Origin: Fibrobacter sp. UWB2
Lineage (GTDB): Bacteria > Fibrobacterota > Fibrobacteria > Fibrobacterales > Fibrobacteraceae
Assembly (NCBI RefSeq): GCF_002210425.1
Contig: NZ_MWQK01000001.1
Location: 558,001-622,000 of the forward strand
DNA: 64,000 nucleotides
Direction of reading: 5' to 3'
This document shows, in pieces, positions 35,868 to 43,368 of the stretch. A program made the translations under genes and the position numbers. The notes below the pieces were generated by a model. That model was not told where the DNA came from and searched no databases. It saw only the letters and a program-made list of their open reading frames with translations. Numbering within the stretch: the stretch's first letter is position 1; every line of letters begins with the position of its first letter.

Positions 35868-37433
35868 TCAACTATTCATTTCTATCTTAAACCATGGATT
35901 TTTTAAAGTATCCTTCTCTCCTTCACCCGTTTTATCAAGCACCTCATATTTTTTGCCCGTAACTTTCCAAAAAGAATAATGAGTCAGTGTTAAATACATA
36001 TATCCATGAACATAATCCAAAACAATTTTACAATTATCTCTATCGTCACCCATTCCCGTTCCCGTATATTCAGCATACCCCACAGGTCTAGATATAGATT
36101 TACCCTTAGGGCCTCCTCCTTCACCATCATATGGATTTTGTGAGGTTTGATCATAGTGATTATGTAATTGACTATCGAACGTTTCCGGCATGGTCAAACC
36201 AGGCAAAGAGCCATTTCCATTTGCATGCCAACTTCTTAAGGCCCCTGGTGTATTACAATTTTTTTCTTTTCTAGCTTGTTCATCTTGCGTTCGTTCATCC
36301 ATAACTCGTCCATAATACCATTCGATATAGATATCCCGCATCAATCTCACCAAAGATGTAGGGAATTCACATTTTGCAACAGACCATGGAATTACAGGAA
36401 TGTTAGCCATATCATGCCCTTGGGGGGGGACAAATTCAGATTTCGGAATTCCATTCACAGCAGCAAGAGCGCTTTCACATGTTGACCAATCAGGATTTTC
36501 CACTTTTCGAACACCATCTTGAAAACCAAAGATATATCTACTATTAAGGCTCTTTTTAAGAGCCGGATTTTCATCAAATAATTTTTTCAAACCTTCATTT
36601 AAATTTTCAACAAACTTATCCACGTTTTTCTTAAAGTCACCATCAACAGGAGCATTTTTCTTTTTTAGTTCTTCTTTTATTTGTTTCACTTTTTCATTCA
36701 TTTTTTCATTAACTTTTTTATAGCTACAATAAGATTCGAAATATTCAACCATCAAATCTATTTCTTGTTCATTCCAATAATCATTCAAATGCCCCAAAGT
36801 AATAGATTCAACAACAGCTTTTCGAATGAGATATTCAGAAAAAGATTCTTTTATAAACACCCCTTGAACAACTCCTTTCAAAGAGGCTCTCTTTGTTTGA
36901 AAAGATACATTTGGAGATAAACTTACGTTTCTACAAACTGAATCAGAACAAAATCTGTTATCAAAACAGTACTGCACGGCTTGCGCCCCCATCACATCGG
37001 CTTCATGCTCTAGCGCAGCATTATCATTCACAGGCATGCCGTTGATATTCGTAGTGGGAGAAACGCGGCCGGCCATTTGCTGAGCTACATGCCACGCTTC
37101 GTGCGGGAGGCATTTTTCTTGACCGGGGGCAACATGAATATCGGTCCCTTGCGTGTAGGCAAGAGCCTGCACAGTCGCAGGTTTGGGACTATTATAATGC
37201 ACACGCACATCGTCCATCGAGAATCCTGAGAGGCTCTCGATTCCGGCCTTCAAATTGTCAGGCATACCCGTGTTATTCGGTCGAGGGACTTCTGCACGCT
37301 GGGCTGCGTTATTCGCCATATCTGCTTTGCGCTGGAGGGATTCGCCTTGCGCAGACGAATCAAAAATAGAGGAACCGCCAATATTTGTATTTTTTTGCCC
37401 AATTTTTTCTTTCTTTGTACTACAATAAAACAT
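35868..37433 (-). CDS. eCIS effector 2: leader, DUF4157 core, unknown C-terminal domain
   Basis: 521 residues. The leader (IFDSSAQGESLQRKADMANN) and DUF4157 domain are almost identical to effector 1, including HEAWH and EHEADVMG. After the core the sequences are unrelated. Here 360 residues include a helical, charged region (NEKMNEKVKQIKEELKKK) and a C-terminal part with GALRSWHANGNG, LHNHYDQTSQNPYDGEGGGP and DYVHGYMYLTLTHYSFWKV. I assign no activity. GGGAG sits four bases before the ATG. The near-identity of the N-terminal cassette beside unrelated C-termini is the pattern of modular effectors. Confidence 0.82.
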   Translation of the reverse strand: MFYCSTKKEKIGQKNTNIGGSSIFDSSAQGESLQRKADMANNAAQRAEVPRPNNTGMPDNLKAGIESLSGFSMDDVRVHYNSPKPATVQALAYTQGTDIHVAPGQEKCLPHEAWHVAQQMAGRVSPTTNINGMPVNDNAALEHEADVMGAQAVQYCFDNRFCSDSVCRNVSLSPNVSFQTKRASLKGVVQGVFIKESFSEYLIRKAVVESITLGHLNDYWNEQEIDLMVEYFESYCSYKKVNEKMNEKVKQIKEELKKKNAPVDGDFKKNVDKFVENLNEGLKKLFDENPALKKSLNSRYIFGFQDGVRKVENPDWSTCESALAAVNGIPKSEFVPPQGHDMANIPVIPWSVAKCEFPTSLVRLMRDIYIEWYYGRVMDERTQDEQARKEKNCNTPGALRSWHANGNGSLPGLTMPETFDSQLHNHYDQTSQNPYDGEGGGPKGKSISRPVGYAEYTGTGMGDDRDNCKIVLDYVHGYMYLTLTHYSFWKVTGKKYEVLDKTGEGEKDTLKNPWFKIEMNS

Positions 37434-37449
37434 AGTTCTCCCCTAAAAC

Positions 37450-38148
37450 TCAATAAGGCTTTACCAAATAGTGTTTTGTAGTACCTAATTGATCATAAGT
37501 AGCACTTTTTTTTTCAAATTCACCAGAATTTCTAATCAACTCCCGTTTTATAGCATGATAATGACGAACTATTGCAGGAGCAAGATTTCCTCGACACATC
37601 ATATTAGTAGAATCCATCGAATGATACGCAAATCCATATCCAACATACTTATAATCAGGTTGACCCCTTTCATTTAGATATTTATACATCGTAACCTCTA
37701 ACGTTTCAGGCCCTGATACAGGATTATTATCTTTATCTTCTAGTTTGATATTCCATTTTATTCTATCAACTTCATCAATATCAGCTTTTTCAAGTGGTTC
37801 ATTTCGAGATGCTTCTTTTGCCACCATTTTAGCAGCATTCTTTGCTTCGACATCCGTATTATATAGTTTATTATTACCATCACTAGCAAGAGTAGAATAA
37901 TAAACATTATTATCAACCTCATCTCCTTCTACAGTGGGCGCTCCAACGCAAGCATTTGAATTCTGAAAACAACTTTTATAAATATTTGTATCTAGAGCAA
38001 CCCTCTGCACAACTCGCTGGGCAGCGTTAGCCATATCAGCCTTGCGCTGAAGAGATTCGCCTTGTGCGGACGAATCAAGGACAGAGGCGGCTTTGGTGTC
38101 AGCGGCCTTTTGGACGGTAGAGGACTTTTGTGCGTATGTAGAGTTCAT
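37450..38148 (-). CDS. Leader-only effector candidate lacking DUF4157
   Basis: 232 residues. The N-terminus has the same leader (ASVLDSSAQGESLQRKADMAN) as its neighbours, but then goes straight into an unrelated domain (VALDTNIYKSCFQNSNACVGAP..., KYVGYGFAYHSMDSTNMMCRG, TKHYLVKPY) with no HEAWH motif. That makes the leader, not the DUF4157 core, the only shared element of all four effector genes and therefore the likely loading signal. AAGGA lies seven bases before the ATG and the next effector starts 16 bp after its stop. The function of the C-terminal domain is not recognised. Confidence 0.75.
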   Translation of the reverse strand: MNSTYAQKSSTVQKAADTKAASVLDSSAQGESLQRKADMANAAQRVVQRVALDTNIYKSCFQNSNACVGAPTVEGDEVDNNVYYSTLASDGNNKLYNTDVEAKNAAKMVAKEASRNEPLEKADIDEVDRIKWNIKLEDKDNNPVSGPETLEVTMYKYLNERGQPDYKYVGYGFAYHSMDSTNMMCRGNLAPAIVRHYHAIKRELIRNSGEFEKKSATYDQLGTTKHYLVKPY

Positions 38149-38171
38149 AGGGATGTCCTTTTATACGAGAA

Positions 38172-38201
38172 GGAGGTTCCCGCTCGGAGGCGGGAATGAC
38201 A
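38172..38201. repeat. REP-like hairpin inside effector cluster
   Basis: GGAGGTTCCCGCTCGGAG followed by GCGGGAATGACA. It lies between the leader-only effector and the decayed one and may have replaced part of the latter. Confidence 0.8.
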
Positions 38202-38249
38202 ATGCGGAGTGAGTTCTTCCAATTCGAGGATTGCTTCGCGCTAGATGAA

Positions 38250-38477
38250 CTAGCCCTGAGCTGGGCATTCTTCCTCTTCGAGGGACGCGCGTTGGATGAA
38301 CTTGCCTTGGACGGGTTCTTCCTCTTCTTCGAGGGATGCGCATTGGATTGCGCCACCCATCATATCGGCTTTGCGCTGGAGGCTTGCGCCCTGTGCAGAG
38401 GAGTCAATGACGCTTGCGGCGTTGTGGGAGGCCATGCGCTGGAGGGCATCGGATTTTTGAGTGTATGTAGAGGTCAT
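38250..38477 (-). pseudogene. Decayed eCIS effector, leader and Glu-rich repeats remain
   Basis: 75 codons remain: ATG with AAGGAAA upstream, the leader (ASVIDSSAQGASLQRKADMMGG), then two copies of a Glu-rich unit (IQCASLEEEEEPVQGKF / IQRASLEEEECPAQG). Such Gln/Glu-rich units commonly precede DUF4157. After the stop (TAG) a third unit can be read on in frame as GGC TAG TTC ATC TAG CGC..., where the second unit has GGC AAG TTC ATC CAA CGC. So Lys and Gln codons have each become TAG. The frame then runs into a REP-like hairpin. A short intact peptide is an alternative, but the mutated third repeat favours a remnant. Confidence 0.7.
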
Positions 38478-38506
38478 ATTTTTTCCTTTTTTGTTTAAAA
38501 CGAGAG

Positions 38507-38535
38507 GGTGATTCCCGCTCGGAGGCGGGAATGAC
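38507..38535. repeat. REP-like hairpin between structural and effector genes
   Basis: ATTCCCGCTCGGAG followed by GCGGGAATGACA. It stands between the GH18-like gene and the decayed effector, at the boundary between machine and cargo genes. Confidence 0.8.
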
Positions 38536-38554
38536 AATTCAATTGCAGTTGGTT

Positions 38555-40828
38555 TTATTTTTTGCGGCGTTTGGGGAGATCGTTTTTCCTGTAGACTTGC
38601 AGCAAGATGATGGCAATCACCGTCACAAGCAAGAGGAGTATGGGGATAAGCCCGAAGGTACCGCGGTAGGCCGCAACGGAGGGGTCAAAGCGAGAGATTA
38701 TCGTCATCATCACGGCGGAGGGAGCAACAACAATTCCGAGCAATAGCGCCAAGTTGCTGTTGAAGAAATCCGAGACGTGGAACGAGGTAAAGTAAGCCAC
38801 GAGAACCCCAATCGCGATGAGGAATGTGATGATGTTCAAGAAGCGGAACACCCAGCGGTGCGTGCAGAAGAAAGACGCGACAGCGCCCTGGCGCAAGCCA
38901 TCCCCATCTTCGTTCTCGAAATGCTTGAGCATGCAGGCACCCAAATTGCCTGAAGTGGCACAGGTTTCTTCGGCATTGAGATCAGTTGCATACGGCCCAA
39001 CACCCAAATTGTAATACGTGTCGTTATAATACAGGGCATCCTTGCCAAACTGGCTCCACCCGATATTATCAAACCAAACAACAGGGACCAAGGAATGCAA
39101 CATATTGCGACGATCAAGGCTATCAATCTGCAAATTCAAATCGTTCAAAAGAATCTGCTTATTACGAGATGCCGGTTCGTCCAGCACAACGAACAAGTAA
39201 TTTTTCACTTCTTCACGAATCTGCTTACGGCTAATCTTTCTTTCGTTTTTATCGGACTGGAGCAGGCTCAAGAAATTGCTATAACTATAGATTCCACTAT
39301 GAGATTCCTGTTTCACAGTATCGGCAAATAACTGGTGCTTATCGATTGCCAAATCAGAGCGTTCCATCATCAAATTCACATGCACATACTCATTTTTATC
39401 GGCAAGCGTTCCTTTCAATCCCTTAAAGAAATCATTGAACCGTGACGTACTTTTATTATCCTTTGGATAATTCTTAAAGAACAAAGTCACGCCATCTCCG
39501 CGATTTTCATATTCATCGGTATAGAACGTGAAGGTATTCACAAAGCGCTGGAAATAAGAATTAACCTTCGTGTTCAAAAGAGAATCAATTTCAACAGTCA
39601 AATTTTTAAAGAATTTCTCTAAATCAACATTTTTCCAATCGTCTCTGACAACAACCCAATCTAGCTTTACATTATGGCGATGAGCTTCATTGACAAATTC
39701 ATAATTTTCTTTTTTACAAAAATACGTCAAAGCAGATGCACCCGACGCCGTATGGAGATTGCCATCATTATCGATTTTCAGGCCATAATAGGCAAGTCGA
39801 GTAATGCCTTCAAAGTCAACCCATTTTGTCGTATCACCAGCATACCAATACGGATAAAATCCAACAACACCGCCATTCAGCTCTTCTTTATGGCTGCATC
39901 CGCACGTTTTACCTTTTAAATTTATCGGGACTTCTTCATAATCATTGATTTTAACAAGCGAAGAATCTACAACTTCCTTAAAGTAAAGGGAATAAAGAGA
40001 ATCAAGCCTATCAAAAGACTTTTTCCAAAGGTCATCTGAGCAGATTCGGCCACTATATCTATCGATAAATTTCTTTTCACGTTGAATATCAGATATTAAT
40101 TTTTTCCCAACATTGCTATATATCTGACGCATATTACATTTTCTTTCCATACATGCGCCATATTTTTCCCTTTTCCTAAGCTCCTGATTCTTACATATTT
40201 CACTATAGGCTTCTCTTGTAGAATCCACAAGATTCTTTCTCTTCTTAGCAAAAAAAGATTCAAGAGCAGCATCAATATACTCACTCTGATTATGCACATG
40301 CCCGCTACAAAGTTTAAAACTCGAAGCCAGAAGATTTTTTGCGTAACGATCGAGCTGTATAGAATCCAAAAAATCTACGTTTCGCATTTTCAAAACAAAA
40401 TCATACGCTTGTTGAGAAAACACCATCTGTTGTTTTGCATCATCAATAATATACCATTTTAATGAATCAATAGCATAATCATCCAAATAGGTCGGCGTAT
40501 TGAGCATTCCCATCGCGTCTGTAGCAGTATCCTCTCGAACAGTCCACGATGTCTGAATGAAATTATTAACAATTTTTTGATGCTGAGGATACTCCTTAAA
40601 CAGCTCCTTAAATTTTTCATTCATCTGCGAACGGCTTTCATACTTAAAGGCCTTCTGTTCTTCAAGAATTTTAAACACCTTAGCGGAGTCTTTTAGCAAA
40701 TCCTGTTTTGCATACGCTTCCACTTTTTCAGGCGAAATCGTATAGTAGCTCAGCGAATTATCATCCGCAAACGAAAGGATGGCAGATAAAGCCACAATGA
40801 GTGATATAAGGAGGTATTTTATCTTCAT
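38555..40828 (-). CDS. eCIS-linked membrane protein with degenerate GH18-like domain
   Basis: 757 residues. A signal peptide (to about residue 21) precedes about 300 helical residues, then a domain resembling GH18 (GVVGFYPYWYAGDTTKWVDFEGITRLAYYGLKI, AHRHNVKLDWVVV, VVWFDNIGWSQFG). The catalytic DxxDxDxE motif is not intact: the matching strand reads RGDGVTLFF. Three hydrophobic helices near the C-terminus (about 660-745) and a basic end (KNDLPKRRKK) would anchor it with the large domain outside the cytoplasm. Its ATG overlaps the stop of the AAA ATPase gene by four bases, so it is translationally coupled to the eCIS operon. It may anchor or release the particle by engaging glycans. The role is inferred. 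Confidence 0.7.
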   Translation of the reverse strand: MKIKYLLISLIVALSAILSFADDNSLSYYTISPEKVEAYAKQDLLKDSAKVFKILEEQKAFKYESRSQMNEKFKELFKEYPQHQKIVNNFIQTSWTVREDTATDAMGMLNTPTYLDDYAIDSLKWYIIDDAKQQMVFSQQAYDFVLKMRNVDFLDSIQLDRYAKNLLASSFKLCSGHVHNQSEYIDAALESFFAKKRKNLVDSTREAYSEICKNQELRKREKYGACMERKCNMRQIYSNVGKKLISDIQREKKFIDRYSGRICSDDLWKKSFDRLDSLYSLYFKEVVDSSLVKINDYEEVPINLKGKTCGCSHKEELNGGVVGFYPYWYAGDTTKWVDFEGITRLAYYGLKIDNDGNLHTASGASALTYFCKKENYEFVNEAHRHNVKLDWVVVRDDWKNVDLEKFFKNLTVEIDSLLNTKVNSYFQRFVNTFTFYTDEYENRGDGVTLFFKNYPKDNKSTSRFNDFFKGLKGTLADKNEYVHVNLMMERSDLAIDKHQLFADTVKQESHSGIYSYSNFLSLLQSDKNERKISRKQIREEVKNYLFVVLDEPASRNKQILLNDLNLQIDSLDRRNMLHSLVPVVWFDNIGWSQFGKDALYYNDTYYNLGVGPYATDLNAEETCATSGNLGACMLKHFENEDGDGLRQGAVASFFCTHRWVFRFLNIITFLIAIGVLVAYFTSFHVSDFFNSNLALLLGIVVAPSAVMMTIISRFDPSVAAYRGTFGLIPILLLLVTVIAIILLQVYRKNDLPKRRKK

Positions 40829-42159
40829 AGAATTTTTCCTTCTTTGTGTAATTCCTTGGCCAAGGACCTAACGATGTCTTCATTACAAATTTTCTTGCGA
40901 TTCTGTTGAGCAGCGCAAAGCGCTGCATAACGCGCTACGTTTGTTAGCGCTCCCCCTGCGAGTTCATACTTTTCGGCAAATTTGTTCAAATCGACATCGT
41001 CTTCAAGTATAGCTTTTTTCGAGAAGATGTTAGACCAAAGTCTCATACGTTCTTCGGGTTCCGGGAGCGGGAAGTAAATGGCGTTCTGGAAACGGCGCGA
41101 AAAAGCCTCGTCAATGTTCGATTTTAAGTTACTTGCAAGGATAACGATACCCGGGAAATCTTCGACACGTTGTAAGAGATACGAGATTTCCTGGTTCGCG
41201 GCACGGTCATTCGAGCTATTCGTCTGTGTGCGGGCTCCAAATAGCGAGTCCGCCTCGTCAAAAAAGAGAATCCAATTGCGGTGTTCCGCCTGATCAAAGA
41301 TGTTCGAGAGGTTTTTCTCGGTTTCGCCGATGTACTTCGAAATCACCTGCGACAAGTCTACACGATAAACATCCATACCGACTTTTGAGCCAATGAGCGT
41401 TGCGGTGAGTGTCTTGCCGGTGCCCGGAGGGCCGTAAAACAGCGCACGGTAACCGCGTTTGAGGTTCTTGCGGAGCCCAAAATCGTCGAGCACGACTTCG
41501 CTTTTTTCAATCCATGCCAAAAGTTGGTTGATGTCATCAAGCGTCTCTTCGCTAAGCACAAGGTCTTCCCACTGCAAATTCGTCGTGATCAGTTTTGCCG
41601 GGAAATGCATGCTAAAATCGGGCTTGTTTTTAACGCCGGTCGTAAAGTACTGCAAGTATTCCGAAGACACACGGAGCGCCGCCGAATTCGCGGGTTCACC
41701 GGGTTCGCCGTATTCGAGTTGCAAAATGCGTTCCGCAAAAAGCATAGAAGAAGTATCGAACAGCGCCATCATCTGCAAGCGCTTTTCGATATCGTTCCCA
41801 GCAAGCAAAAACATAGCCGTTTCGCACGTGGGCAAGAATCCCGAATGGCTCTTGCTACGCCAGCCGCCAAATTCCGTGTACGGGCGGCCAAGCGTACGGT
41901 TGTTCAACAAGAACGAATCGAGCGCCTGCGGGCAAAGGTGCGGGAGCAGAGCAAGCGCAATAATCAAGCGTTCGTAAAAGCCAAATTCAAAATCGAAGAC
42001 AACTTGCCCATATGGGGAATTTTCATCGAGTTCGGGCGGCGGGAGCATTTCAATCTGGAGCTTTTTATCTTCGGAATCGTCTGCTGAAAAATACTGCGAA
42101 AAACGCAGGTCAATCACCGACTTGCACCATTCAATTTCATTTGTCAAATCAAGACTCAT
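40825..42159 (-). CDS. eCIS AAA+ ATPase (Pvc15/Afp15-like)
   Basis: 444 residues. The N-terminal half (about 1-240) is typical of injection-system ATPases and the C-terminal AAA+ module has Walker A GPPGTGKT, Walker B ILFFDEAD, sensor 1 VILASN and the arginine-finger region DEAFSRRFQ. In Afp/PVC systems this protein is needed for assembly or stability of particles and is thought to load effectors. GGAG lies five bases before ATG 42159. Its end overlaps the next gene. Two opposed REP-like hairpins lie between it and the tape-measure gene. Confidence 0.92.
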   Translation of the reverse strand: MSLDLTNEIEWCKSVIDLRFSQYFSADDSEDKKLQIEMLPPPELDENSPYGQVVFDFEFGFYERLIIALALLPHLCPQALDSFLLNNRTLGRPYTEFGGWRSKSHSGFLPTCETAMFLLAGNDIEKRLQMMALFDTSSMLFAERILQLEYGEPGEPANSAALRVSSEYLQYFTTGVKNKPDFSMHFPAKLITTNLQWEDLVLSEETLDDINQLLAWIEKSEVVLDDFGLRKNLKRGYRALFYGPPGTGKTLTATLIGSKVGMDVYRVDLSQVISKYIGETEKNLSNIFDQAEHRNWILFFDEADSLFGARTQTNSSNDRAANQEISYLLQRVEDFPGIVILASNLKSNIDEAFSRRFQNAIYFPLPEPEERMRLWSNIFSKKAILEDDVDLNKFAEKYELAGGALTNVARYAALCAAQQNRKKICNEDIVRSLAKELHKEGKIL

Positions 42160-42186
42160 CAGAACTCCAATCACACATTACAATCT

Positions 42187-42261
42187 GTCATGCCCGCCTC
42201 CGAGCGGGCACCACCCTTTTCACAATGGTTAAGGAGATTCCCGGTCAAGCCGGGAATGACA
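42187..42261. repeat. Two REP-like hairpins in opposite orientation
   Basis: Reverse copy 42187-42213 (GTCATGCCCGCC...GCGGGCA) and forward copy 42233-42261 (GGAGATTCCCGGTCAAGCC...AATGACA) separated by about 19 bp. They interrupt the otherwise tightly packed eCIS operon between tape-measure and ATPase genes. Confidence 0.8.
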
Positions 42262-42267
42262 TTTTTA

Positions 42268-43368
42268 TTACCGCCACTTAACATTTAAAACCTTTTTCAT
42301 CCACGAGTGCTTTATCATGGAATAGCCCCACGGGAGCTTATCGAGCAAGATGTCGAATGTTTTCGTTTCGACTGTCAGCATATCCGAGGCCCCCGCCGTT
42401 TCAAGAGTTCCGTTTCGCACAAAGTACGTACCGCGCAACCCATCGGGAGACATATGGCCCACGGCTTTCCAGTTTGCAATCACCGCATTGAGGAGCGAAT
42501 CGATAAGCTCCTTTTCGCTATCCGAGACTTTCGGGAGCTCATCAGCATAGAGCACGGGCGACACGGGCATATTGCAAATGAGGTTCATCAAGGCCGCATC
42601 TTTAGGCGGTTCCGCATAGTTGCCATAAGCGGCGTACTTGAGCACCGCAAGGGCCTTGCGCTGAGATTCTTCGTTTGCAAAAACGCCTTTTTCGATGCAC
42701 CCCGTGCGTTCGAAAAGCGCGGGCAAATACGGAGCAAGCAGCACCAGGCCAGAATCCATAATCTCGTAAGCTGTTTTTGCCAAGTCCTGTTCGGAATTGC
42801 GCGAATTTTTATCGGGAGTGCGCACAGTTTTTGCGTTTTTCATCTGCAAAATACGCTGGTAAACCACATACGCAATCTGCTGTATATCCATTTGCGGGTT
42901 TTCGGCCTGCATTTTCTTGATTACAGATTCCGAGAACGCCAGCGGATTGAACTTTTGGCCCTGATGTTCCGCTTCCCAGCTTTCGGCAAGCGCATCAAAG
43001 CGGTGTTCGAGAACGCTCGATTTATCAATCGGCATATGCTGGCGATAAACATCAGCAAGCATCGTCGTCACGGGCTTGCTCTGCGCCTTGAATACGGCCG
43101 AGCCGAGTTTCGATTTCAGCGCATCACGCAACGCATCTGCAATTTGGCGGAATACGTCACCTTGGGCATCGACGTTCAAATCAATCGTCAAAGAATCAAG
43201 CGTTACATCACCGTCCACATTCACTTCGGCAAGAGACTTGTCAAGCGTTTCAATCAACGCTCCATGCGCAAAGCTGTACAGTTCACGCTCTGTAGCAACC
43301 GGCAAAGAGGAATCTTCGACGGAAATGTTCAAGTTCAAATTTTCAACGATGTTCAGCGATTCACTCAT
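42268..43368 (-). CDS. Contractile injection system tape-measure protein (Pvc14-like)
   Basis: 366 residues of the CIS_TMP type, which sets tube length in contractile particles. The family hallmarks are visible: LVLLAPYLPALFERTG, the QRKALAVLKYAAYGNYAEPP stretch, MNLICNMP, LLNAVIANWKAVGHMSPDGLRGTYFVRNG and the C-terminal DILLDKLPWGYSMIKHSWMKKVLNVKW. It is shorter than many relatives, which would predict a short particle if the tape-measure rule holds. The start is ATG 43368 (AAGAAGG seven bases upstream), overlapping the upstream stop as ATGA. Confidence 0.9.
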   Translation of the reverse strand: MSESLNIVENLNLNISVEDSSLPVATERELYSFAHGALIETLDKSLAEVNVDGDVTLDSLTIDLNVDAQGDVFRQIADALRDALKSKLGSAVFKAQSKPVTTMLADVYRQHMPIDKSSVLEHRFDALAESWEAEHQGQKFNPLAFSESVIKKMQAENPQMDIQQIAYVVYQRILQMKNAKTVRTPDKNSRNSEQDLAKTAYEIMDSGLVLLAPYLPALFERTGCIEKGVFANEESQRKALAVLKYAAYGNYAEPPKDAALMNLICNMPVSPVLYADELPKVSDSEKELIDSLLNAVIANWKAVGHMSPDGLRGTYFVRNGTLETAGASDMLTVETKTFDILLDKLPWGYSMIKHSWMKKVLNVKWR

